From: Streptomyces sp. Edi4
Lineage (GTDB): Bacteria; Actinomycetota; Actinomycetes; Streptomycetales; Streptomycetaceae
Direction: 5' to 3'
DNA: 64,000 nt
Assembly: GCF_040253615.1 (NCBI RefSeq)
Contig: NZ_JBEJGY010000004.1
Span: 4,650,001 to 4,714,000 of the forward strand
Under the pieces are notes generated by a model that was given only the letters and a program-made list of their open reading frames with translations, was not told the origin of the DNA and did no database searches. Both the position numbers and the translations under genes were made by a program. Below, piece after piece: positions 34,464 to 41,852 of this stretch (the first letter of the stretch is position 1; each line of letters starts with the position of its first letter).

Positions 34464-35606
34464 ATGGCGTCTACACACGGTAAATTTCAGGCCATGCCAC
34501 GTGGACGCCACCGTCATTCCCCTCCGCTGCACCGGCTCCTTCAGCCGTCGGCCGTCGCCGGCGTCTCGGTCATCTGCGCCGGTGGCGCCTGGCTCTTCGA
34601 TCAACCGGCGGTGCTCAGGGCGCTGGCCGCCGCGGCCGCCGCGGCCTGTGTCACCGGCTCCGTCCTGATGCGCTCCTGGGACCGGGCCGCCGGCCGCCGC
34701 GTCGCCGAGCTGACCCGCTCGCGCGCGGCCGACCAGTGGCGCACCGAGGAGCGGATCGCCGAGCTCGAGGGCGAGTTGGAGGAGTCGCGCGAGCTGCGCG
34801 GCCGCCTCGACGCCAAGCTGCGCGCCAAGCGCAAGGAGCTGGCCGGGCTGCGCGGCGAGCACGCCGCCCTGCTGCGGCGCTACGCCAACGCCGAGACCGA
34901 GCGGGCCAGCGCGCTGGAGGGCCGGCGTCAGCTCGCCCTCGAAGCGGGCGGGCCCAAGGCCCTTGCGCGCTCGGGCAGTACGCCCACGCCGGAGTCCTAT
35001 CTGGCGGCCGCCCGCGCCCTGGAACGCCTCTCGCTGAGCGCCGAACGCCAGGCGAAGGCCCGCGCGCAGGCCGGCGCGGCGCGGTCCGGTGACGACCCGG
35101 CGCGGTCCGGGGCCGGCGCCCGGGAGGCGGAGGAATCCCGGGGGAAGCCCTCGGCGGTCCTCGGCAGCGGGGAGCACACCCGCCCGGCGACCGCCCTCAC
35201 CGCCAAGCCCCGCCAGGCCGAACTCCCCGCGGCGCCCGCGCCGGTGGCGTCGGCCGTGGTGCCCCATCCGGCCCGCCGCGCCGTGCGCCCCGAGGGCAGC
35301 TTCGACTTCTTCGGCACGGGTGGCGCGCAGGACCCCCAGCGGTCCGGGGAGGCCCAGCCGGCGGATGCCGACGAGACGGCCGAGCCCGTCGCGGACGCCC
35401 GGCAGGTCCCGGACGCCCGGCAGGCGGTGGCCGCCGCGATCGAGGCCGTGCAGGACGAGGACCTTGCCGATGTGGTGGGCGCCGAGGTGCTGGCGAGCCG
35501 GGCGCAGCAGGGGCCCGAGAAGGTCGTGGGCGAGGTCATCGACCTGACCGCGCACGACGAGACGGAGCAGCTTGACGTGGTGCGGCTGCGCACCGCGATC
35601 TCGTAA
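34464..35606 (+). CDS. Membrane-anchored coiled-coil protein, unknown function
   Basis: The product is 380 aa. A hydrophobic hairpin (about residues 30-72: AVAGVSVICAGGAWLF, then ALAAAAAAACVTGSVLM) is followed by a strongly predicted coiled coil of charged residues (about 80-150, WRTEERIAELEGELEESRELRGRLD...). A long Ala/Pro/Glu-rich disordered tail ends in a conserved-looking short helix (VVGEVIDLTAHDETEQLDVVRLRTAIS). ATG 34464 is supported by GAGGG; ATG 34494 is possible. No named domain is recognised. The layout suggests a cytoplasmic-side scaffold, which is inference. Confidence 0.7.
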   Translation: MASTHGKFQAMPRGRHRHSPPLHRLLQPSAVAGVSVICAGGAWLFDQPAVLRALAAAAAAACVTGSVLMRSWDRAAGRRVAELTRSRAADQWRTEERIAELEGELEESRELRGRLDAKLRAKRKELAGLRGEHAALLRRYANAETERASALEGRRQLALEAGGPKALARSGSTPTPESYLAAARALERLSLSAERQAKARAQAGAARSGDDPARSGAGAREAEESRGKPSAVLGSGEHTRPATALTAKPRQAELPAAPAPVASAVVPHPARRAVRPEGSFDFFGTGGAQDPQRSGEAQPADADETAEPVADARQVPDARQAVAAAIEAVQDEDLADVVGAEVLASRAQQGPEKVVGEVIDLTAHDETEQLDVVRLRTAIS

Positions 35607-35627
35607 CACCCGTTCGCGGCACGGCAC

Positions 35628-35835
35628 GGCACGCCGCCTCGGCGCCGCGCCCGTTCGCCGGACGGCACGCGGCCTCGGCGCCGCGCGCGTTCGGGGCACC
35701 AGCATCCGTTCTCAGCCCCACCCGTTCTCGGCGCCCCCGTTCTCGGCGCCCCCGCGCCGGGCGCCCCCGCGCCGGGCGCCCCCGCGCCGGGCGCCCCCGC
35801 GCCGGGCGCCCCCGCGCCGGGCGCCCCCGCGCCGG
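35628..35835. repeat. GC-rich tandem repeats
   Basis: Three nested arrays occur. A 36-base unit (GGCACGCCGCCTCGGCGCCG...) is present twice at 35628 and 35664. The 15-base unit GTTCTCGGCGCCCCC occurs twice at 35724 and 35739. The 15-base unit GCGCCCCCGCGCCGG occurs six times without change at 35746-35835. The 653-base gap 35607-36259 contains no supported gene; frames through the arrays on both strands are repeat artefacts. Confidence 0.85.
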
Positions 35836-36138
35836 GCCGTGCGACGAGGTGGGCAGGGGTCTGCGTCCGGCGCCGGGGCCGCTGTCGGCGGGTGTCGGTA
35901 CCGGACGCAGAGTCCGGATGCGCGGGGCAGCCGGCATCCGGGCGGGCTCCCTCCCCCCGAGCGGGCCCGCGGCACCATGGTGTTCAAGCGTCCGCCGACT
36001 TACCAGGGGGCACGGGTGCAGAGCATGGCCACGGCCGCCGTTCCGCGCTCCGTGGCCGCCCCCGGTGACCGCCCCCGCTACGGGTGACGCTCCCCCCCAA
36101 GCGTCGGGGGCCCTCCTGTGCGCCCCACCGCACCGCAT

Positions 36139-36185
36139 TTGACAAGCACCTGACATACCGTCACTTCAGTTGACCCACTTTTGAC
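36139..36185. promoter_or_regulatory. Phased TGAC direct repeats upstream of the type III PKS
   Basis: TGAC cores begin at 36140, 36151, 36171 and 36182, that is, two pairs with 11-base spacing, three of them extended to TTGAC. They end 75 bases before the PKS start. Eleven-base direct repeats are how PhoP-, SARP- and AfsR-type regulators mark promoters, though the core does not match a consensus I can name. Confidence 0.4.
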
Positions 36186-36259
36186 TTTTCCGGGATCAAT
36201 TCAGGCCAGCTGACGTACGTTGATGATCCGCCCTTTTCGATTCTCGAGGGAGATCGTCC

Positions 36260-37315
36260 GTGCCCGCTCACATAGCCCCTCCCTGTGTCGTCCTGCCGGG
36301 GCATGCTGTGACCACCGACGAGATCTTCGCCGACATCCGGCAGGCCCACGCCGGTCTGCCGCGCCTGGAGGCGATGTTGCGGATCGCCGGGGCCACCACG
36401 GTGCGCACCCGCTACTTCACCCGCCCCCTGAACGCGCCGACGGTGGCCGGAAACGCATTGCTGGAGGAGCGCAACCGGGCCGCGTACGCAGACGCGTCGG
36501 CCCTCGCGGCCGACGCGGCGCGGGGGGCCCTCGCGAGGGCGGAACTGCGGCCCGAGGACGTGGATGCCCTCGTCACGAGCCACACCACATCGTGGACCGT
36601 GCCCTCGCTGGACGTCCATCTGATCGGCGTGCTCGGCCTGCGGCCCGATGTGCGCCGCCACCCCCTGGGTACGGCGGGCTGCGTGGGCGGCGCCCAGGGC
36701 GTGGTCCGCGCCAGCCAGGACATCGCCGCCAACCCCGGCGCCAACGTCCTGGTCGTCACCTCGGAATGCCTGTCGGCCGCCACGTACAACCACGAGGACA
36801 GCAGTCTCGAATCCATGGTCTACAAGGTGCTGTTCGGGGACGGCGCGGCCGCCGCCGTCGTCTCGGGGCGCCCCGCGTGGGACGGGCCGGCCTTCGTCGT
36901 GGCGGACACCTTCGAGTACCTGCTGCCCGACAGCGCGGAGCGCTACCGGGGGCGGCTGAGCGGCGCAGGGCTGCACTTCGACTCCACGCGGGCGGCCACC
37001 GACTCCTTCAACGACAGTCTCCCGGCCCTGCGCGCCTGGCTCCGCCCCCAGGAGGCCCCGCTGGACTTCGCGGTGGTCCACCCCGGCGGCCCGCGCATCC
37101 TCGACGACGCGGCCGCCGGCCTCGGCCTCGAAGAGAAGGCGCTGCGGCACGCCTGGGACAGCCTCGCCGGCAACGGAAACCTCGGCGGCTCGGCGGTCCT
37201 GGACGTCCTGTCCCGTACGTTCGAGGACCCGCCGGCCGACGGCGCGAGGGGCCTGCTCATCGGGTTCGGTCCGGGTTTCGTCCTGGCGGCGGCACGCGGC
37301 CACTGGTCCTCGTGA
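36260..37315 (+). CDS. Type III polyketide synthase (chalcone synthase-like)
   Basis: The product is 351 aa. The catalytic triad of the chalcone synthase superfamily is present: Cys141 in LGTAGCVGGAQG, His274 in FAVVHPGGPRIL and Asn307 in GNGNLGGSAVL. The N-terminal PRLEAMLRIAGATTVRTRYFTRPL is typical of bacterial type III PKS (PhlD/RppA/DpyA group) rather than FabH. It extends an acyl-CoA starter with malonyl-type units and cyclises it to a pyrone, resorcinol or tetrahydroxynaphthalene; which product is not deducible. GTG 36260 has GAGGGAG upstream. Unusually, no methyltransferase, prenyltransferase, oxygenase or cytochrome P450 gene lies beside it. Confidence 0.87.
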   Translation: MPAHIAPPCVVLPGHAVTTDEIFADIRQAHAGLPRLEAMLRIAGATTVRTRYFTRPLNAPTVAGNALLEERNRAAYADASALAADAARGALARAELRPEDVDALVTSHTTSWTVPSLDVHLIGVLGLRPDVRRHPLGTAGCVGGAQGVVRASQDIAANPGANVLVVTSECLSAATYNHEDSSLESMVYKVLFGDGAAAAVVSGRPAWDGPAFVVADTFEYLLPDSAERYRGRLSGAGLHFDSTRAATDSFNDSLPALRAWLRPQEAPLDFAVVHPGGPRILDDAAAGLGLEEKALRHAWDSLAGNGNLGGSAVLDVLSRTFEDPPADGARGLLIGFGPGFVLAAARGHWSS

Positions 37316-37400
37316 ACCGTCGGCGGCGAACAGGCCCGGCCGGCGGGCGACTTCGGCTACGCGCGGACCACTTCGCTCACTTCGCGGTCATTTGTCGATG

Positions 37401-38543
37401 TCACTTGTCGATGTCGCCCACGACGAAGAACAGCGACCCGAGGATGGCCACCATGTCGGCCACCAGCGTCCCCGGCAGCAGCACCGCCAGGGCCTGGATG
37501 TTGTTGTACGAGGCCGAACGCAGCTTCAGCCGGTACGGGGTCTTCTCGCCCTTGCTGACGAGGTAGTAGCCGTTGATGCCGAGCGGGTTCTCGGTCCAGG
37601 CGTACGTCTGGCCCTCGGGCGCCTTGAGCACCTTGGGCAGCCGCTGGTTGATGGGCCCGGGCGGGAGCTCGGCCAGCGTATCCAGGCACGCGTCCGCCAG
37701 GTCGAGCGCGTTGTGCGTCTGCTCCAGCAGGCACTCGAAGCGCGCGAGGCAGTCGCCCTCGGTTCGGGTGACGACCTTCAGGGTGTCCTGGAGCTGCCCA
37801 TAGGCGAGGTAGGGCTCGTCGCGGCGCAGGTCGAAATCGACGCCGGAGGCGCGGGCGATGGGTCCGCTCACGCCGTACGCGTGCACGGCCTCGGCCGACA
37901 ACGCGCCCACCCCGCGCGTGCGTCCGCGGAAGATCTCGTTGCCGAGGACGAGGCGGTCGTACACGTCCATGCGGGAGCGCACCGAGGCGACGGCGTGGCG
38001 CACCCGGCCGAGCCAGCCGAGCGGCAGGTCCTCCTTGAGGCCGCCGACGCGGTTGAACATGTAGTGCATGCGGCCGCCGGAGACCTCCTCCATCACCGTC
38101 TGCAACTCCTCGCGTTCGCGGAACGCGTGGAAGATGGGGGTGATGCCGCCGAGCTCCAGCGGGTAGGAGCCGAGGAACATCAGGTGGTTGAGGACCCGGT
38201 TCAGCTCGGCGAGCAGCGTGCGGGTCCACACGGCGCGCTCGGGGACCTCCATGCCGAGCATCCGCTCCACCGCCATGACGACGCCGAGTTCGTTGGAGAA
38301 CGCGGAGAGCCAGTCGTGGCGGTTGGCCAGCATCACGATCTGGCGGTAGTCGCGCGCCTCGAACAGCTTCTCCGCGCCGCGGTGCATGTAGCCGATGACC
38401 GGCTCGGCCCGCTGGATCCGCTCGCCGTCGAGGACGAGCTTCAGGCGCAGCACTCCGTGGGTGGAGGGGTGCTGGGGGCCGATGTTGAGCACCATGTCGG
38501 TGCTTTCCGCCCCGCCGCCGATGCCGACCGTGGTCTCCGTCAT
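37401..38543 (-). CDS. nuoD: NADH-quinone oxidoreductase subunit D (orphan copy)
   Basis: The product is 380 aa. It is the 49-kDa-type subunit that forms the quinone site of complex I beside cluster N2. Motifs visible are NIGPQHPSTHGVLRLKLVLDGE, IGYMHRGAEKLFEARDYRQ (Arg55 matches the arginine dimethylated in mammalian NDUFS2) and the C-terminal SYNNIQALAVLLPGTLVADMVAILGSLFFVVGDIDK. No other complex I gene is in the window, so this is a stand-alone copy; streptomycetes usually also have a full nuo operon. ATG 38543 is chosen by homology. It lies 35 bases downstream of a MidA/NDUFAF7-type methyltransferase gene in the same direction. Confidence 0.92.
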   Translation of the reverse strand: MTETTVGIGGGAESTDMVLNIGPQHPSTHGVLRLKLVLDGERIQRAEPVIGYMHRGAEKLFEARDYRQIVMLANRHDWLSAFSNELGVVMAVERMLGMEVPERAVWTRTLLAELNRVLNHLMFLGSYPLELGGITPIFHAFREREELQTVMEEVSGGRMHYMFNRVGGLKEDLPLGWLGRVRHAVASVRSRMDVYDRLVLGNEIFRGRTRGVGALSAEAVHAYGVSGPIARASGVDFDLRRDEPYLAYGQLQDTLKVVTRTEGDCLARFECLLEQTHNALDLADACLDTLAELPPGPINQRLPKVLKAPEGQTYAWTENPLGINGYYLVSKGEKTPYRLKLRSASYNNIQALAVLLPGTLVADMVAILGSLFFVVGDIDK

Positions 38544-38578
38544 GCGCCCCAGTATCCCCGACCCCGGCGGGCGGGTGC

Positions 38579-39604
38579 TCAGACGCGTTGGCGCAGCCAC
38601 AGGAAGTCGCCGAGCCCGCCTCGCGAGGTCAGCTCGGCGGCCTCACCCGCCCGGGCCAGCGCCCGCACGTACGCCGCCGGGTCCGACGTCGCGAGGGACA
38701 GCGGGGGCCGCCCGCCCGAGACGCCGAGGCCGGCCAGGGCCTCCCGCTGCGTCACCAGCTCCGCCCCCGGCAGCGCGCAGGCGTCCAGCGCGACATGCGC
38801 GGTGATGTCGCACGACCCGTCCGGCACGGGCGCGACCTCCCGCCCGCCCCAAAACCCGCTCAGCGTCCCGAACGGCGGCCTGGTCTGCCGCGTATGCGCG
38901 TAGTCGACCGCCACCGCGAGCCCCGCCTCCAGGGCGCCGACCGCACCCGCCCACGCCCGGTCCCGAGGCCATCCGATCTCGGCGCGCGCACCCGGCTCGC
39001 TCAGCGGCCACCAGCGCGCGAGCCACGCCGCGTCCGCGCCCGACACTGGCTCACCCAGCACCTCCGTGCCGTCGGGGCGTACGAGGACGAGCCTGGCCAC
39101 CCCGTCCTCGTCGGCCTCCGCCACGTCCACGGCCACGTTGTCCAGCCACTCGTTGGCGAACAGCAGGCCCCGTACGCGCCCGGGCACGGCGGCGCGCCAC
39201 TCGACGCGCTCGTCGAGCCCGGCCGGACGCGCCGCCCGTTCGACGGCGTACGCGCGCACGGGGAAGTCTTCGGGCAGCGCGGCCAGCACCCCGGTCAGCA
39301 GCTCCCCGCGCCCGGCGCCGACGTCGACCAGGTCGACGGGGCCAGGGCCGAGCCGGGCCGCGACCTCCGTGAGGAGGCGGGCGACGGCTCCGGCGAAGAG
39401 CGGCGAGGCGTGCACCGAGGTGCGGAAGTGCCCGGCGGGGCCCTCGGGCCGCAGATAGAACCCGCCCTCGCCGTAGAGCGCCCGCTCGGTCGCCTCCCGC
39501 CATCCGACGAGCCCCGGCCCGAGGAGCCCCGGCCCGAGGAGCCCCGGCCTGAGGAGCCCGGAGCCAGAGCCTTCGGGGGAGTGCTGACACGTCTCATCCG
39601 TCAC
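38579..39604 (-). CDS. SAM-dependent methyltransferase, MidA/NDUFAF7 family (PF02636-like)
   Basis: The product is 341 aa. Motifs match the MidA/NDUFAF7 family: GGFYLRPEGPAGHFRTSVHASPLFAGAVARLL, the SAM loop VDLVDVGAGRGELLTGVLAAL, LLFANEWLDNVAVD and VAVDYAHTR. In mitochondria NDUFAF7 dimethylates an arginine of NDUFS2, the NuoD homologue, during complex I assembly. Here the gene directly precedes an orphan nuoD. GTG 39604 is chosen because GGTGGAG lies nine bases upstream. A 15-base tandem repeat (39506-39562, about four copies) encodes GPGLL repeats near the N-terminus. The family could have another substrate; the gene pairing favours NuoD. Confidence 0.8.
   Translation of the reverse strand: MTDETCQHSPEGSGSGLLRPGLLGPGLLGPGLVGWREATERALYGEGGFYLRPEGPAGHFRTSVHASPLFAGAVARLLTEVAARLGPGPVDLVDVGAGRGELLTGVLAALPEDFPVRAYAVERAARPAGLDERVEWRAAVPGRVRGLLFANEWLDNVAVDVAEADEDGVARLVLVRPDGTEVLGEPVSGADAAWLARWWPLSEPGARAEIGWPRDRAWAGAVGALEAGLAVAVDYAHTRQTRPPFGTLSGFWGGREVAPVPDGSCDITAHVALDACALPGAELVTQREALAGLGVSGGRPPLSLATSDPAAYVRALARAGEAAELTSRGGLGDFLWLRQRV
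39506..39562. repeat. In-frame 15-base tandem repeat in the methyltransferase gene
   Basis: GAGGAGCCCCGGCCC repeats about four times (39506, 39521, 39536, 39551, the first and last imperfect), preserving frame and adding GPGLL units ahead of the catalytic domain. Confidence 0.8.
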
Positions 39605-39699
39605 GGGGCCAGTCTCCACCTTGCGGAGTACGCCGACGGAGCCAGGATCGCCCCGGCGGTTGACCCCTGCACCTATCCGGCTTCCCTACGCTGGGTTAC

Positions 39700-40908
39700 G
39701 TGCAACGCCTCTACGATTTCATCCGCAGACACCCGACCGGGGTCGACACCTTCTGGGCCGTCATCCTGTTCGGGTTCTCCTGCCTCCAGATCGTGGCGGC
39801 GGCGGAGAGCACCCGGCAGGCGGCCGCGGCCATCCAGATCGCGCTCGCGGCCGGTATGGCCACCGCCGTGGCGCTGCGCCGCAGGGTTCCCGAGCGGATG
39901 CTGCTCCTGGTGATCGCCCTGGGCGTGGGCCAGCTCGCGCTGAACGTGCCGCCCCAGGTCCAGGACTTCGCGATGCTGGTCATCGTCTACACGGTGGCGT
40001 CGGCGGGCCGGCGCTGGGCCTCACGGGTGGCGCTCGTGGCGACGCTGTGCGCGGCGCCGCTCGCCCATGTGCGCTGGATGCAGACGGGGGACGCGAACAG
40101 CGGGCCGGAGAAGGTGTTCTTCGTCATCATCATGACCGTCCCCTTCGTCCTCGCGTGGGTGCTCGGAGACTCGATGCGCACGCGCAAGGCGTACTTCGCG
40201 CAGCTGGAGGAGCGGGCCTCGCGCCTGGAGCGGGAGCGGGAGGCGCAGGCCAAGGTCGCGGTCGCCGCCGAGCGGGCCCGGATCGCCCGCGAGCTGCACG
40301 ACGTGGTGGCGCACAACGTGTCGGTGATGGTGGTGCAGGCCGACGGCGCGGCGTACGTGATGGACACCTCGCCCGACCAGGCGAGGACGGCCCTTGAGAC
40401 GATCTCGATGACCGGGCGCCAGGCGCTCGCCGAGATGCGCCGGCTGCTCGGTGTGCTGCGGACGGGCGAGCACGAGGAGGCGGGGGAGTACGTGCCGCAG
40501 CCGGACGTGCGCCAGATCGAGGACCTGGTCGAGACGGTCAGGGGTGCCGGCCTCACCGTCGACTTCAAGGTCGAGGGCACCCCGCGCGCCCTGCCCAGCG
40601 GTGTCGAGCTCACGGCGTACCGCATCGTGCAGGAGGCCCTGACCAACACCCGCAAGCACGGCGGCCCCGACGCGGGGGCGAGCGTGCGGCTGGTCTACTT
40701 CGACGACGGGCTCGGCCTTCTGGTCGAGGACGACGGCAGGGGAGCGGCCCACGAGATGTATGAGGACGGCGGCGCGGACGGCCAGGGCCACGGCCTGATC
40801 GGCATGCGGGAGCGGATCGGCATGGTGGGCGGCACTCTCGACGCGGGCCCGCGCCCCGGCGGCGGCTTCCGCATCAGCGCCCTGCTGCCGCTGAAACCGG
40901 CCCGCTGA
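39700..40908 (+). CDS. Sensor histidine kinase (HisKA_3, NarL-type)
   Basis: The product is 402 aa. Four to five N-terminal transmembrane helices (about 18-155) make a membrane-embedded sensor. A coiled coil follows, then the HisKA_3 phosphoacceptor ERARIARELHDVVAHNVSVMVVQ with His200, and an HATPase_c domain (VELTAYRIVQEALTNTRKHGG, VEDDGRGAA, GHGLIGMRERIGMVGG). It autophosphorylates and passes phosphate to the LuxR-type regulator encoded next. A GTG start at 39700 is used. The signal is unknown. Confidence 0.94.
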   Translation: MQRLYDFIRRHPTGVDTFWAVILFGFSCLQIVAAAESTRQAAAAIQIALAAGMATAVALRRRVPERMLLLVIALGVGQLALNVPPQVQDFAMLVIVYTVASAGRRWASRVALVATLCAAPLAHVRWMQTGDANSGPEKVFFVIIMTVPFVLAWVLGDSMRTRKAYFAQLEERASRLEREREAQAKVAVAAERARIARELHDVVAHNVSVMVVQADGAAYVMDTSPDQARTALETISMTGRQALAEMRRLLGVLRTGEHEEAGEYVPQPDVRQIEDLVETVRGAGLTVDFKVEGTPRALPSGVELTAYRIVQEALTNTRKHGGPDAGASVRLVYFDDGLGLLVEDDGRGAAHEMYEDGGADGQGHGLIGMRERIGMVGGTLDAGPRPGGGFRISALLPLKPAR

Positions 40909-41051
40909 TGGCCCGGCCACGAGCCGCCCGGGCCACGAGCACCCCGGCCGCGCCCGCGCGCCCGGCGGGCCCCGGCGCCCGCGACTTTCTGTACGGCTCG
41001 TACGGCAATGACGTACGTGATGGTTCGGTACGGCGTGATGGAGAGGGAACG

Positions 41052-41723
41052 ATGACGATCCGCGTGATGCTCGTCGACGACCAGGTGCTGCTGCGCACCG
41101 GGTTCCGGATGGTGCTCGCCGCCCAGCCGGACATGGAGGTCGTCGCGGAGGCGGGCGACGGCGCGGAGGCGATCGACATCCTGCGCGCGTCCGCCGTGGA
41201 CGTGGTCCTGATGGATGTGCGCATGCCGAGGCTGGACGGGGTGGAGGCGACCCGGCGCATCTGCGAGCAGCCGAACCCGCCGAAGGTGCTGATCCTGACC
41301 ACCTTCGACCTCGACGAGTACGCCTTCTCCGGCCTGAAGGCGGGCGCCAGCGGGTTCATGCTGAAGGATGTGCCGCCCGCCGAACTGCTCGCCGCCATCC
41401 GCTCGGTGCACAGCGGCGACGCGGTGGTCGCGCCGTCCACCACCCGGCGGCTGCTCGACCGGTTCGCCCCGATGCTCCCCGCGAGCGGCAAGGAGCCGGA
41501 GCACAAGCAGCTGGGCAGGCTCACCGACCGCGAGCGCGAGGTCATGCTCCTGGTGGCCCAGGGGCTGTCCAACGGGGAGATCGCCGCGCGCCTGGTCCTG
41601 TCGGAGGCCACGGTCAAGACACATGTGGGCCGCATCCTGACCAAGCTGGGGCTGCGCGACCGCGTCCAGGTGGTGGTCCTGGCGTACGAGACGGGTCTGG
41701 TCCGGGCGGGCGGCTCCGCCTGA
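41052..41723 (+). CDS. LuxR/NarL-family response regulator
   Basis: The product is 223 aa. The receiver domain has the acidic pair Asp9-Asp10, the phosphorylated Asp55 in VVLMDVRMP and the conserved lysine in GFMLKDV. The C-terminal LuxR helix-turn-helix is LGRLTDREREVMLLVAQGLSNGEIAARLVLSEATVKTHVGRILTKLGLRD. It is the evident partner of the kinase 143 bases upstream. ATG 41052 with AGAGGGA is chosen. An ATG at 40908 overlapping the kinase stop would add 48 atypical residues. The regulon is unknown, but the adjacent promoters are candidates. Confidence 0.94.
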   Translation: MTIRVMLVDDQVLLRTGFRMVLAAQPDMEVVAEAGDGAEAIDILRASAVDVVLMDVRMPRLDGVEATRRICEQPNPPKVLILTTFDLDEYAFSGLKAGASGFMLKDVPPAELLAAIRSVHSGDAVVAPSTTRRLLDRFAPMLPASGKEPEHKQLGRLTDREREVMLLVAQGLSNGEIAARLVLSEATVKTHVGRILTKLGLRDRVQVVVLAYETGLVRAGGSA

Positions 41724-41745
41724 ACCACCCTTACGCCGCCGCCTG

Positions 41746-41774
41746 TTGGCATAGTACGACGAGCGTCGTACTAT
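41746..41774 (+). promoter_or_regulatory. Consensus promoter overlapped by a 24-base perfect palindrome
   Basis: TTGGCA (41746-41751) and TACTAT (41769-41774) are separated by exactly 17 bases, a near-ideal vegetative promoter for Streptomyces. A perfect palindrome occupies 41751-41774: arms ATAGTACGAC and GTCGTACTAT with centre GAGC. A bound dimer would cover the spacer and the -10 element, so this looks like a TetR-type repression site. The transcript would start near 41781, about 70 bases before the oxidoreductase ATG. Confidence 0.8.
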
Positions 41775-41852
41775 CGTCGCGTACGGAACCATGCGGCGTG
41801 GCCCGGCCAATGTGACCGAGCCGGCGCGGCCGAGCCAGGGGGAAGTGGCGTC

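Noticed and set aside
35628..35835. CRISPR-like array
   Set aside because: Units are contiguous with no spacers and no cas genes are present; these are simple tandem repeats.
35536..36156. Long minus-strand frame with GRPARGRPARG repeats
   Set aside because: It is produced by the 15-base tandem array, has no ribosome binding site and no protein-like composition; frames on the other strand are equally open.
36260..37315. FabH-type 3-oxoacyl-ACP synthase III
   Set aside because: The Cys/His/Asn contexts and N-terminal VRTRYFTRPL fit chalcone synthase-like enzymes better than FabH, and no fatty-acid gene is adjacent.
34464..39619. Specialised-metabolite gene cluster around the type III PKS
   Set aside because: Flanking genes are nuoD, a methyltransferase matched to it and a coiled-coil protein; none looks like tailoring, transport or pathway regulation.
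40908..41051. Response regulator starting at the ATG overlapping the kinase stop
   Set aside because: It would add 48 Ala/Pro/Arg-rich residues before the receiver domain; ATG 41052 has a good ribosome binding site and the normal N-terminus.
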